DNA of 6,990 nt from an uncultured Collinsella sp. (GTDB taxonomy: Bacteria > Actinomycetota > Coriobacteriia > Coriobacteriales > Coriobacteriaceae): positions 1-6,990 of the forward strand of contig CABUWR010000070.1 in assembly GCA_902495265.1 (NCBI GenBank), written 5' to 3'. Every line of letters starts with the position of its first letter. Position 1 is the stretch's first letter. Below the pieces are notes generated by a model. That model searched no databases, had not been told where the DNA came from, and saw nothing but the letters and a program-made list of their open reading frames with translations. Made by a program: the position numbers and the translations under genes. Below are positions 1 to 5,794 of this stretch, in pieces.

Positions 1-479
1 GCGCCGTACACCACCGAGATGGCGAGCGAAGTTTGCTGCGGGGACAGCAGCTCGGGGATGTACGTCACGCCCACGGCGAGCAGTGCGCCCGAGACGGAGC
101 CCAGGATGATGCGCGAGATGAACAGCACCTGGAAGTTGGGCGCCAACGCCATGACCAGGTTGCCGAGCACAAAGACGATGCTGTAGCACACGAGCAGCTG
201 GTAGCGGCGAAAACGCCCCGTACTGAGCGCGAGCACCGGCGTCGCGATGGCGTAGACGAGCGCGAACACGCTGATGAGCTGGCCCGCGGTGGCAAGCGAT
301 ATGCCGAGCTCCGTCGCCAGGTCGCTCTCGATGCCGATGACCACGAACTCCGAGCAGCCAAGCGAAAAACCTAACAACACGAGCAGCGCCAGGCAAAGAT
401 TGGTGCGCGCAGGTGAAAGCGCGGCAGCGGTTGATGCTGTTGTGGACGAAGTTGCGGTGGTCAAGGCAGTTGCTCCCAT
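1..479 (-). CDS. MFS transporter, DHA1-type drug/sugar efflux family (N-terminal part)
   Basis: The minus strand reads open from an ATG at 479 down to the left edge, giving 159 complete residues with the C-terminus outside the window. After an unusual Ala/Thr/Ser-rich tail of about 25 residues come hydrophobic helices at roughly 28-50, 64-85, 94-112 and 117-140. Recognisable family features are CSEFVVIGI in helix 1, ELGISLATAGQLIS leading into helix 2, and GRFRRYQLL, a degenerate form of MFS motif A between helices 2 and 3. The AraJ/PbuE-like DHA1 group shares this pattern, and its members are proton-driven exporters of drugs, sugars or nucleosides in the cytoplasmic membrane. The substrate cannot be told from this fragment. 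The start is well constrained: an in-frame TAA lies only two codons upstream (488-486). There is no SD sequence, which fits the leaderless promoter described separately. The gene is divergent from the one at 726. Confidence 0.88.
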   Translation of the reverse strand, partial: MGATALTTATSSTTASTAAALSPARTNLCLALLVLLGFSLGCSEFVVIGIESDLATELGISLATAGQLISVFALVYAIATPVLALSTGRFRRYQLLVCYSIVFVLGNLVMALAPNFQVLFISRIILGSVSGALLAVGVTYIPELLSPQQTSLAISVVYG

Positions 480-484
480 GTTGC

Positions 485-513
485 GTTATATGAGCTGGAT
501 TCAATCCCTGCAA
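485..513 (-). promoter_or_regulatory. Sigma-70-type promoter of the MFS gene, predicted leaderless, with operator-like inverted repeat in the spacer
   Basis: On the minus strand a -35 box TTGCAG (513-508) is separated by exactly 17 bases from a -10 box TATAAC (490-485). The predicted transcription start falls at about 478-479, on the A of the MFS start codon. The transcript would therefore have no 5' leader, consistent with the absence of an SD. The spacer holds a perfect 5+1+5 inverted repeat, GGATT-N-AATCC (497-507), positioned where a repressor could block polymerase. The boxes are read directly; promoter activity and an operator are inference. Confidence 0.5.
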
Positions 514-522
514 CTCTAACAG

Positions 523-555
523 AATGTGACAAAGAGACCGTCCCTTTGTCACATT
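523..555. repeat. 33-bp near-perfect palindrome with GGGACGG core
   Basis: Arms AATGTGACAAAG (523-534) and CTTTGTCACATT (544-555) are perfect 12-bp reverse complements. The 9-base centre adds GAC/GTC (536-538 with 540-542), so only the pair 535/543 and the central base break the symmetry. Read on the minus strand the centre contains CAAAGGGACGG. Similar GGGACGGTCTCTTTGTCACA-type palindromes are, from memory, scattered through gut Actinobacteria and Firmicutes genomes as REP-like elements; that part is recollection, not something tested here. It lies just upstream of the predicted MFS promoter. There is no T-run typical of a terminator. Confidence 0.65.
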
Positions 556-574
556 GCGCTGCCAGCCAGTCGCC

Positions 575-641
575 AAAACCATCACAACATTTGGCGAAAA
601 TCTCGAAATCGAGGAAAAGCGTCGAATGTTGTGACGGTTTT
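575..641. repeat. 67-bp imperfect inverted repeat in the divergent intergenic region
   Basis: Left arm 575-591 (AAAACCATCACAACATT) and right arm 625-641 (AATGTTGTGACGGTTTT) are complementary over 17 positions, with one mismatch at 581/635. Pairing continues inward as RNA through 592-596 with 620-624, using two G-U wobbles. A-rich internal loops then enclose a small CTCG/CGAG hairpin (602-605 with 610-613). On either strand the structure ends in a four-T arm followed by non-T bases, so it could act as a weak bidirectional terminator, but its position upstream of both divergent genes argues more for a REP or MITE-like element or a protein-binding site. Confidence 0.55.
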
Positions 642-711
642 CCTGTCTGTGCCGGCGAGCTCCAGCGCCGTCTGGGGGTATAAGGCTAGCAAGTGTTTAT
701 TTGCGAGGCCT

Positions 712-723
712 AAGGGGCGCCCC
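712..723 (+). promoter_or_regulatory. SD site of the 726 gene, embedded in a GGGGCGCCCC palindrome
   Basis: AAGGGG (712-717) sits 8 bases before the ATG at 726 and fixes that start. Its four Gs are the left half of a perfect 10-bp palindrome, GGGGCGCCCC (714-723). A cruciform or pairing between adjacent mRNAs could mask the SD; a simple 2-base-loop hairpin would be strained. A TATAAG at 679-684 could be the -10 box, but I see no convincing -35 upstream of it. Confidence 0.45.
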
Positions 724-725
724 GT

Positions 726-1595
726 ATGGATATCGATAACTTTGAATGGTGGTATAGCGAGGGCGAAGCTCCGGACGAGGAGTGGGACGAGCCCGCGCCG
801 CGTGACGTGTCGAGCGACAAGGACGAGACCGGCAACGATGCCGCTGTCGAGCCTGACGCCGCCTCCGATGCCGCCGAGCCCCTGACCTTTGAGCAGGCTT
901 GGGCCCAAGCCGAGGCCGATGAGGCTAAGGCCGATGCCACGGCCACGCTCGGCGAGCCGGCGGACATGTCCATCTCGCCGGCCAAGATCCCGCAGCCGCG
1001 CCATAACATCGACCCCGGCAGCACGGCATCCTTCAGCATACTCGACGTGCCCGCGCAGGGTGCCCGGGCGCCCGCGCCCACGCATCGTCCCGACTTGGCT
1101 CGCGAGGAAGATGCTGGCCGCCGCTCCCCGCTCGGCCCCATCCTCATCGCCTTCATGGCCGGCGTCATCGCTTGCTCGGCGATCGGAAATGTCTGGAGCC
1201 ATGTGGAGCAACAACGCAAAGATGCCGCCAAGGTCGAGATGTCTGTCGAACAATCGCTCAGCCGCACGCGTTCGGTACATGTGTCGGTCGAGGTCAAGGA
1301 CGGCGCGACGTGGGACACCGCCCGCGGCGACAGCCAGATGCTCATCCACATCGTGGGCCGCACACTCAGGGGGCAGGCGATTGACGAGTATCAATATGTC
1401 AACTCCGCTGGCGACGGCATCGAACTCAAGCCCGGCGACTACGAGCTCACGGTCGACGAGCCGCCCGTCGCCACCGATGGCACGCGCTTCCGCGCCTCAA
1501 AGCGCATGGTTCCCGTGAGCTTTAACTCGCAGGCGCCCGATACGGTCGACAGCACGCCGCAGGGCGGGTTCGACCTTTACGCAATCGCTCAATAA
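726..1595 (+). CDS. Unrecognised single-pass membrane protein with acidic N-terminus and C-terminal beta domain
   Basis: The protein has 289 residues and I do not recognise a named family. Residues 1-75 are very acidic and Ala-rich, opening MDIDNFEWWYSEGEAPDEEW and looking disordered. Residues 76-130 are Pro/Ala-rich. A single hydrophobic helix lies at about 136-156 (LGPILIAFMAGVIACSAIG), preceded by the basic pair RR at 132-133, which predicts an N-in, C-out topology. The exported part (about 160-289) begins with a short helical stretch (EQQRKDAAKVEMSVEQSL) and continues as beta-rich sequence. The segment LKPGDYELTVDEPP (234-247), followed by DGTRF, resembles the PGxYxLxV strand signature of small prealbumin/SpaA-like beta-sandwich domains in surface proteins. 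That similarity is inference by eye. The start is chosen from AAGGGG eight bases upstream. The gene is probably monocistronic: the epimerase start lies 79 bases after its TAA and has its own SD. Confidence 0.8.
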   Translation: MDIDNFEWWYSEGEAPDEEWDEPAPRDVSSDKDETGNDAAVEPDAASDAAEPLTFEQAWAQAEADEAKADATATLGEPADMSISPAKIPQPRHNIDPGSTASFSILDVPAQGARAPAPTHRPDLAREEDAGRRSPLGPILIAFMAGVIACSAIGNVWSHVEQQRKDAAKVEMSVEQSLSRTRSVHVSVEVKDGATWDTARGDSQMLIHIVGRTLRGQAIDEYQYVNSAGDGIELKPGDYELTVDEPPVATDGTRFRASKRMVPVSFNSQAPDTVDSTPQGGFDLYAIAQ

Positions 1596-1631
1596 CTGCG
1601 CCTGCCGCCTCACCTTGCCGCCAAGAGTGGC

Positions 1632-1654
1632 ACAATAGCCCTCGACACTATTGT
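1632..1654 (+). promoter_or_regulatory. Short inverted repeat upstream of the epimerase gene
   Basis: ACAATAG (1632-1638) and CTATTGT (1648-1654) are perfect 7-bp inverted arms around a 9-base spacer. The right arm ends 8 bases before the SD of the epimerase gene. It could be an operator or a small hairpin in the leader. No clear -35/-10 pair is visible nearby. Confidence 0.3.
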
Positions 1655-1674
1655 TTACTTTTGGAGGAAGTAGC

Positions 1675-2568
1675 ATGTCTACCGTCACCACCATCAAGCG
1701 CGGCGGCCTCACCGCGGCCATCGATTCCATGGGAGCCCAGCTCACGAGCCTTGCCCTCGACGGCAACGAGTATCTGTGGCAGGGCGACCCCGCCTTTTGG
1801 GGCAAGCATGCGCCCATCCTGTTCCCCATTGTGGGCTCACTGCGCAACAACACGGCGGCGTCTGCGGCCGGCACCTGCGAGATGCCGCGTCACGGCCTCG
1901 CGCGCATCGTCGAGCACAAGCTGGTCGAGGTCTCCAAGGACGGCTCGTCCGTCACCTACGAGATCACCGACACGCCTGAGTCGCTCAAGGCTTTCCCCTT
2001 CCACTTTAAGCTCAACATGACCTATGCCCTAACCGGCGACGCCACGCTTACCCAGACCTTTGCCGTCACCAACACCGGCGACGTGGACCTGCCGTTCTCG
2101 GTGGGCGGCCACCCCGCATTTAACGTGCCCGCCCCCGGTGCCGAGGACGAGGCATTCGAGGATTACGAGCTGGCATTTACCGAGGCTTGGACCAACGAGG
2201 CCCCCATCATCACGCCCGATGGCCTCATGACGTTCGAGGGTAGCTACAAGGCTCCCGATAACTCGGACGTGCTGCCCATCACGCACCGCAGCTTCGATAA
2301 CGATGCCATCATGTTCACCGATACCCCGGGCTCCACGCTCACGCTGCGCGGCCGCAAGTCGGGCCACGGCGTCAAGATCGACTTTGAGGGCTTTAAGTAC
2401 ATCGGCGTGTGGTCTGCCGCCAACGACGCCCCGTTTGTGGCGCTCGAGCCCTGGACCGGTCACACCACCATGGACACCGAGGACGACGTCTTTGAGCACA
2501 AGGTCAACACCATCACCTTGGCTCCCGGCGAGACGGATGTTCGCAGCTTTAGCGTTACCTTGCTCTAG
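1675..2568 (+). CDS. Aldose 1-epimerase (mutarotase) family protein, LacX-like
   Basis: The product has 297 residues, the usual length for bacterial galactose mutarotase-like proteins. These cytoplasmic enzymes interconvert alpha and beta anomers of aldoses or hexose-6-phosphates. Family landmarks occur in order: FWGKHAPILFPIVG (41-54); PRHGLAR (71-77) with His73, matching the conserved HGFAR-type substrate-binding motif; GGHPAFNVP (144-152) with His146, the expected proton donor; and FVALEPWTGH (254-263) with Glu258, the expected catalytic base. The set of active-site residues therefore looks complete. GGHPAF plus ALEPWTG is typical of the LacX-like branch, whose true substrate is often unknown. 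The start at 1675 is set by the strong SD GGAGGA (1663-1668), although the frame is open further upstream. The gene ends in TAG and is followed by a strong terminator, so it appears to be a single-gene transcript. Confidence 0.92.
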   Translation: MSTVTTIKRGGLTAAIDSMGAQLTSLALDGNEYLWQGDPAFWGKHAPILFPIVGSLRNNTAASAAGTCEMPRHGLARIVEHKLVEVSKDGSSVTYEITDTPESLKAFPFHFKLNMTYALTGDATLTQTFAVTNTGDVDLPFSVGGHPAFNVPAPGAEDEAFEDYELAFTEAWTNEAPIITPDGLMTFEGSYKAPDNSDVLPITHRSFDNDAIMFTDTPGSTLTLRGRKSGHGVKIDFEGFKYIGVWSAANDAPFVALEPWTGHTTMDTEDDVFEHKVNTITLAPGETDVRSFSVTLL

Positions 2569-2594
2569 AGGTTTCGCCGCTCGGTCGATGCTGC

Positions 2595-2693
2595 GCGTCG
2601 TCCAGAGCGACAAGTTGTCATTCAAAAGGCAAGGCATAGACCTTCTGGTCATGCCTTGCCTTTTTCATGCCACTTGTTCGCTCTGGACGTCGC
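2595..2693. repeat. 99-bp nested inverted repeat enclosing the terminator
   Basis: Outside the terminator hairpin lies a second pair of arms. CGTCCAGAGCG (2599-2609) pairs with CGCTCTGGACG (2679-2689), and ACAAGT (2610-2615) with ACTTGT (2672-2677), leaving T2678 as a bulge. Three further pairs (2595-2597 with 2691-2693) follow a T-T mismatch. The unpaired bases between outer and inner arms (2616-2623 and 2665-2671) are not complementary. The result is two stacked stems covering the whole gap between the epimerase and the importer operon leader. It may be a compound terminator or the remnant of a small inverted-repeat element. Confidence 0.6.
2624..2665 (+). terminator. Rho-independent terminator after the epimerase gene (likely bidirectional)
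   Basis: AAAAGGCAAGGCAT (2624-2637) pairs perfectly over 14 bp with ATGCCTTGCCTTTT (2651-2664). The stem continues past a bulged A (2638) with GACC/GGTC (2639-2642 with 2647-2650) and closes on a TTCT loop. Five Ts (2661-2665) end the structure on the plus strand. The AAAA at the left arm gives a four-T end on the other strand, so it could stop transcription both ways. It isolates the epimerase from the ABC importer operon. Confidence 0.88.
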
Positions 2694-2829
2694 TCGCCGG
2701 CATTGCCAAAACATCGGCGTCCCCAATGACTACCGTGTGTCTATTAATTTTTCGAGCTTGTGCTGCGCTGCTGGTCGCTGGCGTATCCTGTTAAGTCGTC
2801 AGCATACGATTCAACAGGGAAGGCAGATT

Positions 2830-3756
2830 ATGCATTCTCCCCAACAGCGCGGCATGCAGACCCAGCCGGTATGCAGCCGTCGCATCTTTTTGGGTAGCGC
2901 TCTCGCTGCGAGCGCTTCCGTCGTCGCCGGCGCGCTCGCCGGCTGTCAGCGTCCGTCCACGCTCAAAGTGGTTCAGCCCACGACGGGCGGCGGTCGCGAC
3001 GACCTGTCCGATTCCGTGATCGGCAAGGATAAGATCCGCATTGGCATGGAGGCGGCCTACGCCCCGTACAACTGGCAGGTTTCCGAAGCCAGTGAGTACA
3101 CCATCCCCATCGACAACGTGCAGGGCGCCTATGCCGACGGCTACGACGTGCAGATCGCCAAGATCGTCTGCAAGGCCCTCGGTGGCGAGCCCGTTGCCGT
3201 CAAGCAGAGCTTCTCGGGCCTTATCGATTCGCTCAACAACGGCCAGATCGACCTCATCATCGCCGGTATGAGCGCCACGCCCGAGCGCGAGGAGTCGGTC
3301 GGCTTCTCCGACCCGTACTTCATTGGCTACTTTGGCCTGTTCGTAAAAGAGGGTTCCCCCTACCAAAACGCCACCAAGCTCAGCGACTTTAGCGGTGCCA
3401 CGGTACTCGGCCAAAAGGACACGATGCTTGACACCGTCATCGACGAGATCCCGGGCGTCGTTCACAAGAATCCGGTCGATTCGGTGCCCACGGTGTTTTC
3501 GAACCTGCTGCAGGGCACCTGCGACGCCGTGACCTACAACACCGAAAACGAGAAGGGCTATATGGCCCAAAACCCGGGCATCGTGCCCATTCGCTTTGCG
3601 GAGGGCGAGGGCTTTAAGCAGGAGGTCACGTCAAACGTCGGCTGCCGCAAGGGCTCGGACAAACTGCTTAAGCTCATCGACAAGACACTCAAGGGCATTA
3701 GCCAAGAGGAGCGCGACCAAATGTGGGACGCGTGCCTCGACCGTCAGCCGGCATAG
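2830..3756 (+). CDS. Amino-acid ABC transporter substrate-binding lipoprotein (PAAT family, SBP_bac_3)
   Basis: The product has 308 residues and is the extracellular receptor of a polar amino-acid importer. The N-terminus combines a twin-arginine motif, SRRIFLGSA (16-24), with a lipobox, ALAGC, whose lipid-modified Cys is residue 39. This predicts a Tat-exported lipoprotein anchored on the outer face of the membrane. The mature part matches family 3 binding proteins: IRIGMEAAYAPYNW (69-82), GYDVQIAKIV (104-113), SFSGLIDSLNNGQIDLIIAGMS (127-148), then TPERE (150-154) with Arg153, the residue expected to hold the ligand carboxylate, and FSDPYF (159-164). The second lobe, DAVTYNTEN (232-240), lacks the usual DAVI-D-P form, so specificity is not assignable. 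The start at 2830 is chosen because GGGAAGG (2817-2823) lies 6 bases upstream and the signal peptide begins there; the frame is open back to 2656 but crosses the terminator. First gene of the operon. Confidence 0.93.
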   Translation: MHSPQQRGMQTQPVCSRRIFLGSALAASASVVAGALAGCQRPSTLKVVQPTTGGGRDDLSDSVIGKDKIRIGMEAAYAPYNWQVSEASEYTIPIDNVQGAYADGYDVQIAKIVCKALGGEPVAVKQSFSGLIDSLNNGQIDLIIAGMSATPEREESVGFSDPYFIGYFGLFVKEGSPYQNATKLSDFSGATVLGQKDTMLDTVIDEIPGVVHKNPVDSVPTVFSNLLQGTCDAVTYNTENEKGYMAQNPGIVPIRFAEGEGFKQEVTSNVGCRKGSDKLLKLIDKTLKGISQEERDQMWDACLDRQPA

Positions 3757-3765
3757 GGAGGCAGC

Positions 3766-4914
3766 ATGAAAACCATCAATCGCCTGGCCTCCTTTATCAA
3801 GGCCGACCACCGTTACGTGTACCTGGGCACGAGCGTTATCGCGGCGCTCGGCCTGGCGTTTAGTCAGCGCAACCCCACGCCGCTGAGCTTCTTGGCCCCC
3901 ACCGGTATCTTCCAGGATTGCCTTTGGGCGATTCTTTGGGCCTGGCTCGTCGTGTCGGCGGCGGCGCTCGTCACCAAACTCATGCACTGGAACGACTATC
4001 GCGAAAAGTCGCCGTTCGCATCCGAGCGCTTCCGTCGCGGCGCGCGCTTAGGCAGCTACGTCGTGGTCGCCATCGCGGCGATCTTCTTTGTCGACCGCTG
4101 TGTCATGTCGTTTATCGACCTGGTGCAGGTGAGCATTGTCTCGGACTCCAATCCCAGCGACTTTTTGCCGAGCCTGGTCTACATGACCTATAAGAGCGGC
4201 GACTTCTTTATTCGCGGTATCGAGATCACCATCGCACTTGCGACCCTTGGTACCGTCATCGCCTTTTTCCTGGCGCTGCTCTTTGTGTTCCTGCGCATTC
4301 AGACGTTCGACCGCGTGGATAACGATCTCACGCGCTTCTTTAAGAGCATCGGCCGCGGCTTTGCGACCGTCTACTCTACCATCGTGCGCGGCACGCCCAT
4401 GATGGTCCAGGGCCTGCTCATCTATTACGCGGGCTTCACCGTTTTGCGCGGCATGGGCTTCGAGACCGCCCAGGCCAACCAGATTTGGAGTACCTTCACC
4501 GCCGGTCTCGTCACCATCTCGCTCAACTCCACCGCCTACATGATGGAGGTCCTGCGCGGCGGCATCGAGTCCATCGATCCCGGCCAGGCCGAGGCGGCGC
4601 GCTCGCTGGGCCTGTCGCAGTGGCAGGCCATGCGCAAGGTCGTGTTCCCCCAGGGTATTAAAAACGCGATCCCCGCACTCACCAACGAGCTCATCATCAA
4701 CATCAAGGACTCGTCGGTGCTCTCGGTCATCGGCGTGTTCGACCTCATGTACGCCACCACCACCGTCGCCGGCGTGTACTACCGCCAGATGGAGGTCTAC
4801 TGCGTGGCGCTCGTGGTCTACCTGATCCTGACGCTCGTGGCGAGCCGCCTGCTCGAGGCCTTTGGCAAAAAGCTCGGCGCCGAGGCCCCGGCAACGCTGC
4901 CCAGCTCCAACTAG
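3766..4914 (+). CDS. Amino-acid ABC transporter permease (HisM/GlnP type) with N-terminal extension
   Basis: The product has 382 residues and is the membrane channel subunit of the importer. The C-terminal 230 residues form the standard BPD_transp_1 domain: GIEITIALATLGTVIAFFLALL (from 151), VRGTPMMVQ (207-215) with the conserved RGTP, and the EAA loop from E276 (EAARSLGLSQWQAMRKVVFPQ), where the permease docks on the ATPase. KDSSVLSVIG (314-323) follows. Usual members have about 220-250 residues. This one carries roughly 140 extra residues at the front, with three predicted helices (about 18-33, 49-71 and 96-117) and a charged loop near 74-94. Such extensions occur in some Gram-positive members, but this one has no motif I recognise. 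The SD AGGGAGG (3755-3761) overlaps the TAG of the binding-protein gene and the gap is 9 bases, indicating translational coupling. A single permease gene suggests a homodimeric channel. Confidence 0.93.
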   Translation: MKTINRLASFIKADHRYVYLGTSVIAALGLAFSQRNPTPLSFLAPTGIFQDCLWAILWAWLVVSAAALVTKLMHWNDYREKSPFASERFRRGARLGSYVVVAIAAIFFVDRCVMSFIDLVQVSIVSDSNPSDFLPSLVYMTYKSGDFFIRGIEITIALATLGTVIAFFLALLFVFLRIQTFDRVDNDLTRFFKSIGRGFATVYSTIVRGTPMMVQGLLIYYAGFTVLRGMGFETAQANQIWSTFTAGLVTISLNSTAYMMEVLRGGIESIDPGQAEAARSLGLSQWQAMRKVVFPQGIKNAIPALTNELIINIKDSSVLSVIGVFDLMYATTTVAGVYYRQMEVYCVALVVYLILTLVASRLLEAFGKKLGAEAPATLPSSN

Positions 4915-4936
4915 GCTCAAGACGAGGAGAATCATC

Positions 4937-5722
4937 ATGGCAGATATCGCCACTACCGGCACCGCGGCCGCCGCACAGACCAATGAGCCGCTCATCCGCG
5001 TCGAGGGCCTGCGCAAGAGCTTCGGCTCGCTCGAGGTGCTCAAGGGCATCGACCTGTCCGTTAACCCCGGCGAGGTCGTTACCATTATCGGCGCCTCGGG
5101 CTCGGGCAAGTCGACCTTCCTGCGCTGCCTCAACCTGCTCGAGACCCCGGACGCGGGCCACATCTGGTTCCACGGCCAGGACCTTACGGCCGAGCGCTGC
5201 AACATTAACAAACTCCGCGAGGACATCGGCATGGTGTTCCAGGGCTTTAACCTGTTCAACAACATGGACGTGCTCGACAACTGCACGCTTGCGCCCGTCA
5301 CGCTCAAAAAGATGAGCAAGGCCGAGGCCGAGAAGGTCGCGATGGAGCATCTGACGAGTGTGGGGCTCGAAAAGTTCGCGCACGCCGCCGTGGGTCGCCT
5401 GTCCGGTGGTCAAAAGCAGCGTGTGGCCATTGCGCGTGCCCTGTGCATGAATCCGCAGATCATGCTGTTCGACGAGCCGACTTCGGCACTCGACCCCGAG
5501 ATCGTGGGCGAGGTGCTCTAGGTCATGCGCAAGCTTGCGGCCGACGGCATGACCATGGTCGTCGTCACGCACGAGATGGCCTTTGCCCGAACCGTGTCCG
5601 ACCGCGTGGTCTTTATGGACAAGGGCGTGGTGCTCGAGGACGCCGCGCCGGCCGAGCTCTTCGGCAACCCCAAACACCAGCGCACTCGCGAGTTCCTCTC
5701 TCGTTATCTCGAGGACAAATAA
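4937..5722 (+). pseudogene. Amino-acid ABC transporter ATPase (GlnQ/HisP type) interrupted by in-frame TAG
   Basis: The reading frame encodes a polar amino-acid ABC ATPase of 261 codons before the terminal TAA, with TAG at codon 195 (5519-5521). Before the stop all of the following are intact: Walker A GASGSGKST (52-60), Q-loop Gln102 in MVFQGFN, signature LSGGQ (155-159), Walker B IMLFDEP (175-181) and D-loop SALD (183-186). After the stop the same frame continues without a shift through [19 protein letters not shown], with the H-loop His at 212, and a normal C-terminus ending YLEDK. Only one codon is wrong; family members usually have a polar residue there (often Asp, Glu, Gln or Asn), so CAG or GAG to TAG is a simple origin. 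The 194-residue product would lack the switch His and should not hydrolyse ATP normally. SD GAGGAG (4924-4929) fixes the start at 4937, 22 bases after the permease. Could be a recent pseudogene, readthrough, or a sequence error. Confidence 0.85.
5525..5722 (+). CDS. Possible restart product: C-terminal H-loop fragment of the ABC ATPase
   Basis: An ATG lies one codon after the amber stop and opens 65 residues ([18 protein letters not shown] onward) to the TAA at 5720-5722. The fragment holds the H-loop His and the C-terminal helices of the ATPase. GGGCGAGG, about 11 bases upstream, is a poor SD, but ribosomes ending at the TAG could reinitiate. Whether such a fragment could complement the 194-residue N-terminal part is speculative; more likely it is simply the tail of the broken gene. 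Confidence 0.25.
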   Translation: MRKLAADGMTMVVVTHEMAFARTVSDRVVFMDKGVVLEDAAPAELFGNPKHQRTREFLSRYLEDK

Positions 5723-5745
5723 CCGACCGCAAATGCTTATGTGGC

Positions 5746-5770
5746 AGGGCCGCTCCGGTGGGGCGGCCCT
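5746..5770 (+). terminator. GC-rich hairpin between the importer operon and the peptidase gene
   Basis: AGGGCCGC (5746-5753) and GCGGCCCT (5763-5770) pair perfectly, and a T-G wobble plus two C-G pairs extend the stem to 11 bp with a GGT loop. It starts 23 bases after the ATPase stop and ends 24 bases before the peptidase start. There is no T-run after it, so it is a terminator only in the loose high-GC sense. It could equally be an mRNA-stabilising or attenuating hairpin that lowers, rather than ends, transcription into the peptidase. Confidence 0.5.
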
Positions 5771-5794
5771 CGTCATCACAATCGAAAGGATGTC

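Noticed and set aside
523..555. CRP-type site (TGTGA...TCACA)
   Set aside because: The half-sites are separated by 19 bases instead of 6, and the symmetry extends far beyond them, so the palindrome reading explains it better.
582..1394. Long minus-strand open frame opposite the 726 gene
   Set aside because: It is a GC-rich antisense shadow: low-complexity His/Arg/Asp/Gly-rich translation, no family motif, and opposite a gene with its own SD and a clear membrane helix.
1628..1654. Sigma-54 promoter beginning TGGCAC
   Set aside because: The required TTGC-type -12 element is absent at the correct spacing.
2703..2794. Promoter boxes for the importer operon (TTGCCA, TTGTGC, TATCCT, TATTAA)
   Set aside because: A promoter is expected here, but no pair has acceptable 16-18 base spacing together with good box matches, so none is called.
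2656..2829. N-terminal extension of the binding protein to 2656
   Set aside because: It would start inside the terminator stem and place 58 residues before a clear Tat/lipobox signal peptide with its own SD.
4862..4936. Upstream TTG start for the ATPase, overlapping the permease end
   Set aside because: GAGGAG 7 bases before ATG 4937 and the family's normal N-terminus favour 4937; the extra 25 residues are Arg/Pro-rich filler.
5519..5521. TAG as a reassigned sense codon
   Set aside because: The epimerase, binding-protein and permease genes all end at TAG exactly where their families should end.
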